Source: Hallerella sp963656065 | GTDB taxonomy: Bacteria > Fibrobacterota > Fibrobacteria > Fibrobacterales > Fibrobacteraceae | Length of the DNA: 64,000 nucleotides | Assembly (NCBI GenBank): GCA_963656065.1 | Contig: CAVKGV010000005.1 | Coordinates: 109,495 to 173,494, forward strand | Direction: 5' to 3' | In this document: positions 16,808 through 25,178 of the stretch, in pieces | How the letters are laid out: each line of letters opens with the position of its first letter | How positions within the stretch are numbered: position 1 is the first letter of the stretch | Notes under the pieces: generated by a model | Databases searched by the model: none | Seen by the model: the letters and a program-made list of their open reading frames with translations, nothing else | Told to the model about the DNA's origin: nothing | Position numbers and translations under genes: made by a program

Positions 16808-18046
16808 TTAGGCGGGAGGGAAGAACAGGTAGGCGATGAAAATCGCCGCGATGACGCCTGCGATGTCTGCGGTGAGTGCGCATACGATCGAGTGCCGCGT
16901 CTTCTTAATACCTACCGCGCCGAAGTAAACCGCGATGATGTAGAATGTCGTGTCTGCCGCACCCTGGAAAATGCAGCTGAGATGCCCGACGAAACTATCC
17001 GGGCCGTAGGTTTTCATCGCATCGATCATCATGCCGCGTGCTCCGCTTCCGGAGAGAGGTTTCATGATGGCAGTCGGGAGGGCCGGGATGATGTCTCCCG
17101 GGATGCCGAACCATGTGAATACATGGGCGACGCCGTTCATGATAAAGTCCATCGCTCCGCTGGTGCGGAACGCGGCGATTCCAACCAGGATGGCGACTAG
17201 GTAGGGAATGACCATGACCGCGGTCTGGAAGCCTTCCTTGGCTCCTTCGACGAACGCTTCGAACGCCTGGACTTTTTTATAGACGGCAAGTCCTAGAAAG
17301 GCGATGATGATTCCGAACAAGACGATTCCGCTCACAAGGAGACTTTTCGCTCCGAGTTCTTCGGCGGTCATGCGCGAAAAGTAAACGAGCGTTCCCATGA
17401 CGGCTCCGGTAAGGCCTAGAAGCCAGGCGATTGCGACGGGATTTTTCAATTCGACTTTTTGGAAAAAGCTCGTGACGATGAGACCGACTAGCGTACTGAA
17501 AAACGTGGCGAGAAGAAGCGGTAGAAAAATGTCGGACGGATTGGCCGCTCCGAGCTGGGCGCGGTAAGTCATGATGCTTACCGGGATGAGCGTAAGTCCG
17601 CTCGCATTAAGGACGAGAAAAAGAATCTGTGCATCGCTCGCCGTTTCCTTGTCCGGATTCAGCTCTTGCAGTTCTTTCATCGCTTTGAGTCCCATCGGGG
17701 TTGCCGCATTGTCGAGCCCGAGCATATTCGCCGAAAGGTTCATCAGGATGGTGCCCTTGACGGGATGCCCTTTGGGAATCGACGGGAAGAGCCTTGAAAA
17801 TAGCGGGTCGATAAATTTCGCTAGAATCTGAATCGCTCCGGCTTTCTCTCCGATTTTCAGAATGCCCAGCCACAGCGAGAGAATCCCGGTCAGGCCGAGC
17901 GAAATTTCAAATGCGGTCTTGGACATGGAAAACATGCTCTGGATCGTGTCATTGAAAATTCCCGTTTCTCCGTAGGCGAAGCATTTGATGGCGCAGGCGA
18001 GAAATGCGCCGAAAAAGAAGAGAAGCCAGATGACGTTCAGAACCAT
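16808..18046 (-). CDS. SpmA/SpmB-type fused nucleoside-recognition (Gate) membrane protein
   Basis: 412 residues with at least ten hydrophobic segments. The first half carries KGTILMNLSANMLGLDNAATPMGLKAM, the SpmA-type Gate-domain signature, and the second half has MKPLSGSGARGMMIDAM, the SpmB-type signature, so two proteins encoded separately in Bacillus are fused here. The fused form is common in the Bacteroidota and relatives. A transport role is likely but the substrate is not established. It starts 3 bases after the thrC stop, suggesting co-transcription. Confidence 0.88.
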   Translation of the reverse strand: MVLNVIWLLFFFGAFLACAIKCFAYGETGIFNDTIQSMFSMSKTAFEISLGLTGILSLWLGILKIGEKAGAIQILAKFIDPLFSRLFPSIPKGHPVKGTILMNLSANMLGLDNAATPMGLKAMKELQELNPDKETASDAQILFLVLNASGLTLIPVSIMTYRAQLGAANPSDIFLPLLLATFFSTLVGLIVTSFFQKVELKNPVAIAWLLGLTGAVMGTLVYFSRMTAEELGAKSLLVSGIVLFGIIIAFLGLAVYKKVQAFEAFVEGAKEGFQTAVMVIPYLVAILVGIAAFRTSGAMDFIMNGVAHVFTWFGIPGDIIPALPTAIMKPLSGSGARGMMIDAMKTYGPDSFVGHLSCIFQGAADTTFYIIAVYFGAVGIKKTRHSIVCALTADIAGVIAAIFIAYLFFPPA

Positions 18047-18049
18047 TTC

Positions 18050-19387
18050 CTAGCGTCTCCGGTTCGCCATCTCTTTTTTGAGAATGTCCATCACCGGACC
18101 GATTTCCGCGGGGGCTTCGAAAATCGGGTTGGCGTATTGGGACGTGATCCCTTCGAGTTCCTTCTTGTGGTAGGCTACTTTGAATTCGGTGAACTTCAGA
18201 CCGTGCGCTGTGCTGATGACGACGACTTCTTCATCCTTGTCGATTGCGCCTTCTTCGCGGAGCTTGATAAGTGCACCGAGAGCCACTCCCGTATGCGGGC
18301 ATGTGTAAAGTCCGATGCGGTCACCGCGTTCCGCTGCGTTGGCGAGTTCCTCTTCGGAAACTTCGACGACAATGCCGTTGTAATTCTTGATGGCGCGTTC
18401 CGCTTTGGGGTAGCTGACCGGGTTTCCGATTTGAATCGCGCTGGCGAGCGTCTTTTTGGCGTGGACCGGAACAAGCTTGTCGAATCCGCGCTTGTAGGCT
18501 TCGTAAAACGGATTTGCGTTTGCCGCCTGGGCGACGACGATGCGCGGCTTCTTGTCGATTAATCCCATGGCGAGGCAGTCATCGAAGCCTTTGGCTAACG
18601 CACTGACATTTCCGAGATTTCCGCCGGGGATGATGATCGTATCGGGCACTTTCCATCCGAGTTCCTGGCAGATTTCCGGGCTGATGGTCTTCTGTCCTTC
18701 GACGCGGAGACTGTTCATCGAGTTGGCGAGATAGATGCGGTTGTCCGCGGTAACTTCCTGCACGATTTTCATGCAGCCGTCAAAGTCCGTGTCGAGAGCG
18801 AGGACGATGCTGCCGTTTGAAATGGGTTGGATGAGCTGGGCAACGCTTGTCTTTCCGCGGGGGAGGAATACAATGCTCGGGATGCCGGCTTTTGCCGTGA
18901 AAGCGGAAAGTGCTGCGGACGTGTCTCCGGTGCTTGCGCAGGCAACCGCGTCGATTTCCTTTCCGTGTTTGATCATCGAATTGACCTGGCTTACGAGAAC
19001 GGTCATGCCCAAATCCTTGAAGCTTCCCGTGTGGGAATTTCCGCAGAGTTTTACCCAGAGCTTTCGAATTCCGAGTTCCTTGGCTAGCGCACTTGCGTCG
19101 AACAGCGGGCTGAATCCTTCGCGGAGCGTGACGATATCCTCTTCGGGTATTTCTGGGAGAACCATCTCGCGCTTGCTCCAGACGCCGCTCATGTCTGCGG
19201 GCTTAAAGCTTGCACGGCGTTCCGCAAAAAGTTTTTTCCATTCTTCCGGTGAACGTCCGGCGAGCGCTTCGCGGTCGTGGTGCACTTCGAGAAGGCTTCC
19301 ATCGACCTTGCTCCGGTAAATGACTTCGGAAAGCGGGTAGGTATCGCTGCCGTTGATGTTCTGAAAATAAGCGTGGAAAGGTTTCAT
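18050..19387 (-). CDS. thrC: Threonine synthase
   Basis: 445 residues. The PLP lysine is Lys124 in HTGSFKDLGMTV, preceded by LWVKLCGNSHTGS. Downstream are CASTGDTSAALSAFTAKAGIPSIVFLPRG and the phosphate-binding GGNLGNVSALAKGF. It converts O-phosphohomoserine to threonine. TATCTTTC lies 10 bases before the ATG and GAGG lies between them, giving a very short leader. The SpmA/SpmB-type gene follows 3 bases after its stop. Confidence 0.95.
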   Translation of the reverse strand: MKPFHAYFQNINGSDTYPLSEVIYRSKVDGSLLEVHHDREALAGRSPEEWKKLFAERRASFKPADMSGVWSKREMVLPEIPEEDIVTLREGFSPLFDASALAKELGIRKLWVKLCGNSHTGSFKDLGMTVLVSQVNSMIKHGKEIDAVACASTGDTSAALSAFTAKAGIPSIVFLPRGKTSVAQLIQPISNGSIVLALDTDFDGCMKIVQEVTADNRIYLANSMNSLRVEGQKTISPEICQELGWKVPDTIIIPGGNLGNVSALAKGFDDCLAMGLIDKKPRIVVAQAANANPFYEAYKRGFDKLVPVHAKKTLASAIQIGNPVSYPKAERAIKNYNGIVVEVSEEELANAAERGDRIGLYTCPHTGVALGALIKLREEGAIDKDEEVVVISTAHGLKFTEFKVAYHKKELEGITSQYANPIFEAPAEIGPVMDILKKEMANRRR

Positions 19388-19397
19388 AGAATGCCTC

Positions 19398-19405
19398 GAA
19401 AGATA
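19398..19405 (-). promoter_or_regulatory. Putative -10-like box of thrC
   Basis: TATCTTTC on the minus strand, 10 bases before the thrC ATG, in the window's common box pattern. Confidence 0.35.
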
Positions 19406-19458
19406 GCCTGAAAAGTTTCAATGCGGAAAATTTAGAAATCTTGTCAAAAAAGACTTTG

Positions 19459-19466
19459 TATATTTG
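19459..19466 (+). promoter_or_regulatory. Putative -10-like box of lipoprotein-barrel operon
   Basis: TATATTTG, about 30 bases before the GTG start at 19497, which has its own GGAG ribosome site at 19488-19491. Confidence 0.45.
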
Positions 19467-19496
19467 AAACCGATGTTTCCTTTTTTCGGAGTTTCC

Positions 19497-20942
19497 GTGC
19501 AGAAATTCAGAACCGCGTTTCTAGTCGCCCTGCTTCCGACGCTTTTTTTGGCTTCGTGCATTTTTGATTCGAATGGCGATGCTCTTGTCTCTTGGCTCGA
19601 CGACCAGGGATTTCCTTCCAACTATCTTGTGCAGACGATTGAAATCGACGATCTCAATCTCGATTCCTACCAGATAGGTTTTGACAGCACGCCGCGCCTT
19701 CAGTACTATCAGGGCGTGTTCGGTGCGGGGAACGGCTTTTCGCATGATCTCGTCCTGGATTTCGGTTTCCGCGACAAAAGCTTTTTCGCCCAGTTCTGCG
19801 CGGACAGCGCAAAGGATTTCCGAGCCGCATTTCTTGCGCTTTACCCGGATTCCGGATTCTATGCGCGCGCGGGCCTAAAGGATTCGCTGCCGATTAAAGA
19901 AACCTTGGACGTAAAAATTTCCTGGATTCTCGAAACGGGAAACGGCTCGGGATTTATTGACAGCATCGGTGAAACAAAGGATTCCGCCTGGATTGCGGAC
20001 TTGAGAAATTCCTTTGTCTCGGCGGATTCCGCGGATACGACATTCAGCTTGAAAATTTCCCATCTGGATTCTGCGCTGCGGCTGGACCTGCCCAAGGCCT
20101 TTTACGAATCGCTCACCAAGGTTAAGGATGCCGCCCGTTTGCAGCTGAAAATTTCCGCTCCGGAAGCGAAGCGCGTTTACCGGTTCTATGGCCCTAGCGC
20201 GGATGTCGTCCCTTTCTTGCGGGTAAAGGCTTATTCGCGCGACGCGGATTCCTCGGAAAGTTCCTCTCGGCGCGATGTCTATAAGAACATCTGGGCGTTC
20301 CGCTCCGCAATTGTCAGCACTCGGACGGAAACGTGCTCTGATTGCATTGTTCTCCACGGCGGCGTTCTGGAATCGCTCTTGGTGGAAATTCCTTCGAAAA
20401 AAATTTTTTCGGCCTTGAGCGATTTCTACGGGGATTCTTTTCCATACACGGAAGGCGACAGTGTCGATGTGCGGCAGGCGGTTGTGCTGGCCCAGCTTTC
20501 GATGACTAGAAGTTCTTCTAAGGATGGGTCCGAATTGGGATTCCCGGTGCAGGTCGTCGCATCGACCTTCGTGGATTCAAGCGGACACGATATGCAGTCT
20601 TCCGAAGTTTACAAGCTGAACAAGTCCTATATCAAGAAGTACGGACATCCGAACCTGGTGTTCCTCGACGGCGATACGCTCGGCTTGCAGCTCACGGACG
20701 GAATGCGTTCTTTCATCAACCGCGCCGGAAAGGGTGCAAAGATGCGGGTTGTCCTTCGCATGGGATACTCGATGATTTCCCCATACGATACGCTTTACTA
20801 CGACCGCGCAACGGATTCGGGAGATTCCATTCGGATCTTCCTAGACCACTATACGTATTCGCGCTATGATTTTACGGACTATATCGGGCAGCCGATGAAC
20901 CTCAAGCTTTGGCTCGCGACGAAACGGGGGAATAAAGAATGA
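19497..20942 (+). CDS. Large lipoprotein paired with outer-membrane barrel
   Basis: 481 residues from a GTG start; the longer ATG at 19473 is possible but GGAG lies 5 bases before the GTG and the resulting signal peptide (QKFRTAFLVALLPTLFLASC) is a textbook lipoprotein signal. The mature protein has repeated aspartate/serine-rich beta segments (for example DSGFYARAGLKDSLPI, DSADTTFSLKISHLDSALRLDLP) and no recognised domain. The barrel gene at 20939 overlaps its stop by 4 bases, so the two are translationally coupled. Probably anchored in the outer membrane and working with the barrel; function unknown. Confidence 0.7.
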   Translation: MQKFRTAFLVALLPTLFLASCIFDSNGDALVSWLDDQGFPSNYLVQTIEIDDLNLDSYQIGFDSTPRLQYYQGVFGAGNGFSHDLVLDFGFRDKSFFAQFCADSAKDFRAAFLALYPDSGFYARAGLKDSLPIKETLDVKISWILETGNGSGFIDSIGETKDSAWIADLRNSFVSADSADTTFSLKISHLDSALRLDLPKAFYESLTKVKDAARLQLKISAPEAKRVYRFYGPSADVVPFLRVKAYSRDADSSESSSRRDVYKNIWAFRSAIVSTRTETCSDCIVLHGGVLESLLVEIPSKKIFSALSDFYGDSFPYTEGDSVDVRQAVVLAQLSMTRSSSKDGSELGFPVQVVASTFVDSSGHDMQSSEVYKLNKSYIKKYGHPNLVFLDGDTLGLQLTDGMRSFINRAGKGAKMRVVLRMGYSMISPYDTLYYDRATDSGDSIRIFLDHYTYSRYDFTDYIGQPMNLKLWLATKRGNKE

Positions 20943-22186
20943 TTCGGAAAGCTCTTGCTTGCATCGCCCTGTTTGCCGTTTTGGGAAATGCCGCTTCGAT
21001 GATGGGCCTAGAAGCTCTCGGAAAGCCTACGGAAGCGGCTACGGCGATTACCCTCGGACGCGGATTTTCGGGTGGCGCCAAATCGGAAAGCGGATACGTC
21101 GAATGGAACCCGGCTTCGCTCGCCTTTGAAAAGAACACTTCGTTCAACGCGACACTCCTCTTTGAAGAAAACGTGGCGAAGAACAGCGGAAAGTCGTATG
21201 CGTCGTCTTCGCTCGAAATTCCCGCCCTCTCGTTCGCGTTTGCCCTCAACCATTTCGGTACGGTATCGCTTGCGCTTTCGCAAAAGTACACGTTGAACCT
21301 GGATGAAAAAGTTGATGATTCCTTGAAGACCAGTCTTGCGAACATCAAGTACCAGGGGAACATCTATGAAATTACCCCGGCCTATGCTGTTCGGCTGCCG
21401 TTCTTCCGTAGGTTATCGCTCGGCTTTTCTGCGCATTTTGTAATGGGTTCCGTTTCGAGGAAACTTGCGCTTGGAGCCGACAATTCACAGGTTCCCGCGG
21501 CGGATGCCTGGGCGACGAACAATGCGGAACTCACGGAATCCGCCGAAGGCCGCTTCGAAATCAAGAACCATCCCGCCTATTACACAGGAGCCGTTTTTTA
21601 CAGGGGATTGAAGGCGTCGTATTACTTTTCCTACACAACGGCGTACACGTTGAAAAACAAGCTTGAATACAATTTGACGTTCAGCCAGACGGATACGCTT
21701 GTGCCATCGAAAGTTTCGCGTGAAATCGATGTCCCGCCGACTTATGCAACGGGTTTTGACTATCGCTACAAAAAGCGCCACCACATCATGCTGGATTTTA
21801 TGCTGCGCGGCTGGAGTTCGGATATCGCGAACATCGCCGGAGCGTGGAATCTTGCTGATTCGACGGATACCCAGACGGAATTTGTCGTTGCCGTGGGTTA
21901 TGAGCGTAGCGGTTCGACGGATTATTTCAAGAAATATGTCCAGCGAATGGATTTTCGTGTCGGAACGTGGATGAGAAATTATTACATTGCAGATGTTAAA
22001 GAATACGGAGCCTCGATTGGTGCCGGATTCCCGCTCGGGCGGAGAAACACGAAAGTGGATGTCGCCGTCATGGGCGGTATGCGCAAGTCGGATAACGAAA
22101 CCATCTGGGACGAGACGTTCGTCGGTGTTTCTGTCGGGCTGACTGGCGTTGGAAATTGGGGCAATAAGCCGAAAACGGTGCATTAG
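20939..22186 (+). CDS. PorV-like predicted outer-membrane beta-barrel protein
   Basis: 415 residues with a signal peptide (MIRKALACIALFAVLGNAA). The segment AITLGRGFSGGAKSESGYVEWNPASLAFEK resembles the PorV/PorQ-type N-terminal motif in which glycine-rich sequence precedes NPASL. Long amphipathic strands follow, with many Tyr/Phe and basic residues at strand ends. It overlaps the upstream lipoprotein by ATGA and is followed 19 bases later by the DUF4912 gene. This is the second secreted-protein-plus-barrel pair in the window. Precise function unknown. Confidence 0.65.
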   Translation: MIRKALACIALFAVLGNAASMMGLEALGKPTEAATAITLGRGFSGGAKSESGYVEWNPASLAFEKNTSFNATLLFEENVAKNSGKSYASSSLEIPALSFAFALNHFGTVSLALSQKYTLNLDEKVDDSLKTSLANIKYQGNIYEITPAYAVRLPFFRRLSLGFSAHFVMGSVSRKLALGADNSQVPAADAWATNNAELTESAEGRFEIKNHPAYYTGAVFYRGLKASYYFSYTTAYTLKNKLEYNLTFSQTDTLVPSKVSREIDVPPTYATGFDYRYKKRHHIMLDFMLRGWSSDIANIAGAWNLADSTDTQTEFVVAVGYERSGSTDYFKKYVQRMDFRVGTWMRNYYIADVKEYGASIGAGFPLGRRNTKVDVAVMGGMRKSDNETIWDETFVGVSVGLTGVGNWGNKPKTVH

Positions 22187-22205
22187 GGCACCAAAGGAGA
22201 TCGAC

Positions 22206-23378
22206 ATGAGCTCGAAAACAAAATCTTCTCCGGCAAAGAACAAGGTAGTTTCTTCGGTGAAAACAATCGTCAAGGATGCCTTGAAAAAGGAAAAGGCGAA
22301 GGTCGATGAATTGAAGGCCATTTCACAAAAAGCCGAATCCAAGGTTGAGGAACTGAAAAAGGCTTCTCGCAAGGCAAAGGCCAAAGTCAAGTCCAAGGTC
22401 GAGGAAATCAAGAAGTCCGTATCGAAAACAGCTGTGGGAAAGCGTTCCTCACTGAAAAAAACGGAATCTCTTCCGGCTCCGGCAGAAAAGAAATCCGCTG
22501 CGGTGGAAAAACCTGTCGAGAGAACGAAAAAAACATCGGCTGTGACGAAAAAAGTTGACGAGAAAAAAGCCGAAACGCTCAAGGTGTCATCGGAATTCTC
22601 TCCGGAATATCTTGTCTTGATGCAACGCGACCCGAACTTTCTCCATGCCTTCTGGGATGTGAAGGAAGAACGACTGAAAAATGCGCTCCACGGGAAAAAA
22701 ACGCTGGTGCTTCGCCTGTACGATGTCGCGTCGGACTTGACAGTCCGGAAGCACAAGAATCGCAAGTTCCGCGATATCGAAATTCCGGCAGATGCCAAAA
22801 GCTGGTATGTGCAAAACCGTAAGGAAGTTTCGTTCAGCGCCTCGCTTGGAACAAAAACGCAAGCGGGCAAGTTTGAACCTCTGGTTGAAGCTCCGGCGAT
22901 GCAGGTTTTCAGTTATGAAAACGTCAATCCGTCGGATTTGAAAACGGATAATGTTTTCTTCAAGGCTTCTCTGGGCGGGGCTGGCATCGGAGGCTTTGGA
23001 AGCTCCGGACTTTCCAGCCAGTCTGTCGCCAAGTGGCTTGAACATCTCGCGAGTTCTTCGGAATCGTTCTTCTCCGGAGCGCTTTCTAGTGCGGCTTCCC
23101 TGTCGAGCGGATCGCTTTTGGCGCCGACTCCGGGATCCGTCAGCTACGGCAAGGATTTCTTCTTGTGGGTCAAGACGCGTCTGATTGTCTATGGCGGAAC
23201 TCGTCCCGACGCCCATCTCCAGGTGCGCGGAGAACCGTTCCCGCTCAATCCGGATGGAACGTTCTCTTTTGAACAGGATCTGCCCGATTCCACACAAATT
23301 ATTCCGGTCTTTGCCACGGACAAGGACGGTGACTTCCCGACGACAATCGTTCCGGTCGTGATCAAGCGTACGGAATGA
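22206..23378 (+). CDS. DUF4912 protein with Lys/Ala-rich N-terminal region
   Basis: 390 residues. Residues 1-135 or so are extremely Lys/Glu/Ala-rich and read as a coiled or histone-like charged segment. The DUF4912 domain follows (YLVLMQRDPNFLHAFWDV, LVLRLYDVASDL, SWYVQN) and later VYGGTRPDAHLQVRGEPFPLNPDGTF. DUF4912 genes are commonly found beside GH57 branching enzymes, and here the GH57 gene overlaps the stop by 4 bases; glycogen or glucan metabolism is therefore likely, but the molecular role is not established. AAAGGAG precedes the ATG. Confidence 0.85.
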   Translation: MSSKTKSSPAKNKVVSSVKTIVKDALKKEKAKVDELKAISQKAESKVEELKKASRKAKAKVKSKVEEIKKSVSKTAVGKRSSLKKTESLPAPAEKKSAAVEKPVERTKKTSAVTKKVDEKKAETLKVSSEFSPEYLVLMQRDPNFLHAFWDVKEERLKNALHGKKTLVLRLYDVASDLTVRKHKNRKFRDIEIPADAKSWYVQNRKEVSFSASLGTKTQAGKFEPLVEAPAMQVFSYENVNPSDLKTDNVFFKASLGGAGIGGFGSSGLSSQSVAKWLEHLASSSESFFSGALSSAASLSSGSLLAPTPGSVSYGKDFFLWVKTRLIVYGGTRPDAHLQVRGEPFPLNPDGTFSFEQDLPDSTQIIPVFATDKDGDFPTTIVPVVIKRTE

Positions 23379-24961
23379 CCTGCGGACGCATGAACTCGGA
23401 ATGCAATGGACAGCTTTACCTGCTGCTGCACGCACATCTGCCGTTCGTGCGAAATCCGCATTATGAACGTTTTCTCGAAGAAAACTGGCTTTTCGAAGCC
23501 CTGACGGAAACGTATCTTCCGCTGGTCCAGGCTTTGTCTAGGCTTGCGGAAAAAGGTGTCCCGGGCGTCTTGAACCTGAGCGTTTCACCGACACTTCTTG
23601 CGATGCTTTCAGACGGGCTTCTCTTGGATAGATATTCTCGTCATCTGCAGAAGATTGAAGAACTTGCTTCCAAGGAATTAAAGCGTCTTTCTGCGGATTC
23701 CGAGCGTTTGGAAATCGCAAAGTTTTACGCAGCCCGCATCGTGGAACTATCCGAAATGTGGGAAAATCGTCTGCACCGCGATATCGTTTCGGCTTTTGCG
23801 TCGCTAGAACGCCGCGGTAAGCTCGCCCTTCTTACCTGTGTCGGGACGCATCCGTTTCTGCCTGCCTATCAGTCGGAACCCGAAGCGATTCGTCTGCAGC
23901 TCCGTTTGACGATGGAAGCTTTTCGGAAAGCGTTTGGTCGAAATCCCAAAGGCGTGTGGCTTCCGGAATGCGGATACTTCGATGGACTGGACGCCTATCT
24001 TGCGGAACAGGGGATCGAATATTTTTTCATGGAAACGCACGGGATTCTGCTTGCGCAGCCCGCCCCGAAATTTGGGGTTTTCGCTCCGGTGAAAACTCCT
24101 GCGGGGCTTTTGGCTTTTGGCCGGGAACAGTCAAGTTCCGTGGAAGTCTGGAGCAGGGAACGCGGTTACCCCGGGCATCCCGACTATCGGGAATTTTACA
24201 AGGACATTTCCCAGGAGCTTCCCCGTTCTTATCTGGGAGATTACTTTTTTGCAAAGGATACGCCGATCGATTCCGGGTTCAAGTATTACCGGATTACCGG
24301 CGGAGAAAACAAGGAACTCTACCGTCCGTGGCTCGCCATGAATCTTGCCCGGGAACACGCACGGCTTTTTGTGGCGAATCGGGAGCGGACGGCAACGGAA
24401 CTCGCCTTGAACATGGATTCGAAACGTCCATGCATCCTTTGCCCGTACGATGCGGAATTGTTCGGACATTGGTGGTTCGAAGGTCCGCAATTTATCGAGT
24501 CTGTTTTTGAACGGACCGCTGCGTCATCTTCGATCCGTCTCGCTTCGGTAAACGAGCTGTCTCCCGATCCGCGGGATTTGGAAATTCACCGCCCGATTTT
24601 TTCTTCGTGGGGCGAAAACGGCTTTGCATCGGTGTGGGTAAATTCGGAAGTGGATTTCATCTACCCGAAATTTTTCCGGATGTTCGGCATTTTCAAGAAA
24701 TGTCGCGCCGAGGCACATCCGACAAAATTCCAGAAGCGCCTGCTCGCCCAGATGGTCCGCGAACTTTCGCTTTTCCAATCGTCTGACTGGGCCTTTATGA
24801 TTCACAATCATTCGGCTGCCGACTATGCGAAGTGCCGTCTTGAAGAGCATGAGCGGGATTTTATGAAGCTCGCTGCGATGTTTGCCGGGGAATTTATCGA
24901 TGAATCCTTGCTTCGGGAAATCGAGGAGCGGGACAATCTTTTTCCGTGGATTTTGAAGTAA
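23375..24961 (+). CDS. GH57 family 1,4-alpha-glucan branching enzyme (DUF1957-type)
   Basis: 528 residues. It begins with LYLLLHAHLPFVRNP, the GH57 strand with the conserved HAHLP. The probable nucleophile Glu is in VWLPECGYFDGL (about residue 198) and the acid/base Asp in CPYDAELFGHWWFEGP (about 358). A C-terminal DUF1957 helical region follows, with FQSSDWAFMIHNHSAADYA. Family members make alpha-1,6 branches in glycogen-like glucan. It overlaps the DUF4912 gene; a branching activity rather than amylase is the better guess from the C-terminal domain. Confidence 0.88.
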   Translation: MTCGRMNSECNGQLYLLLHAHLPFVRNPHYERFLEENWLFEALTETYLPLVQALSRLAEKGVPGVLNLSVSPTLLAMLSDGLLLDRYSRHLQKIEELASKELKRLSADSERLEIAKFYAARIVELSEMWENRLHRDIVSAFASLERRGKLALLTCVGTHPFLPAYQSEPEAIRLQLRLTMEAFRKAFGRNPKGVWLPECGYFDGLDAYLAEQGIEYFFMETHGILLAQPAPKFGVFAPVKTPAGLLAFGREQSSSVEVWSRERGYPGHPDYREFYKDISQELPRSYLGDYFFAKDTPIDSGFKYYRITGGENKELYRPWLAMNLAREHARLFVANRERTATELALNMDSKRPCILCPYDAELFGHWWFEGPQFIESVFERTAASSSIRLASVNELSPDPRDLEIHRPIFSSWGENGFASVWVNSEVDFIYPKFFRMFGIFKKCRAEAHPTKFQKRLLAQMVRELSLFQSSDWAFMIHNHSAADYAKCRLEEHERDFMKLAAMFAGEFIDESLLREIEERDNLFPWILK

Positions 24962-24993
24962 AGTTGTCTGCGGAGTGGACGTTGTCGTCCGCC

Positions 24994-25029
24994 GTCATTC
25001 TGGAGGATTCGAAGAATCCGATAGAATCC
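24994..25029 (+). repeat. Intergenic repeat module, forward copy
   Basis: Begins GTCATTCTGGAGGATTCG and ends CGATAGAATCC. The same module recurs inverted at 25093-25130 and at 63900-63994. The 217-base stretch between the GH57 and nadB genes holds only these repeats. Confidence 0.8.
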
Positions 25030-25092
25030 TCCGTCCGACGTCATTCAACTCCCCACTCTCCACGCTTCACTCTCAGCCCTAAGCTCTGATCT

Positions 25093-25130
25093 GGATCCTA
25101 TCGCTCCGCGCTGCTCCGTTCCAGGATGAC
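25093..25130 (-). repeat. Intergenic repeat module, inverted copy
   Basis: On the plus strand it reads GGATCCTATCGCTCCGCG... and ends CCAGGATGAC, the reverse complement of the GTCATyCTGG...GATAGrATCC module. Confidence 0.8.
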
Positions 25131-25151
25131 AGCAGAACGTTTATGTCTGCC

Positions 25152-25163
25152 GTCATTCTGGAG
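25152..25163 (+). repeat. Intergenic repeat module, truncated copy
   Basis: GTCATTCTGGAG only; the remainder is lost just before the nadB stop codon. Confidence 0.55.
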
Positions 25164-25178
25164 GCTGAATGTCGATTG

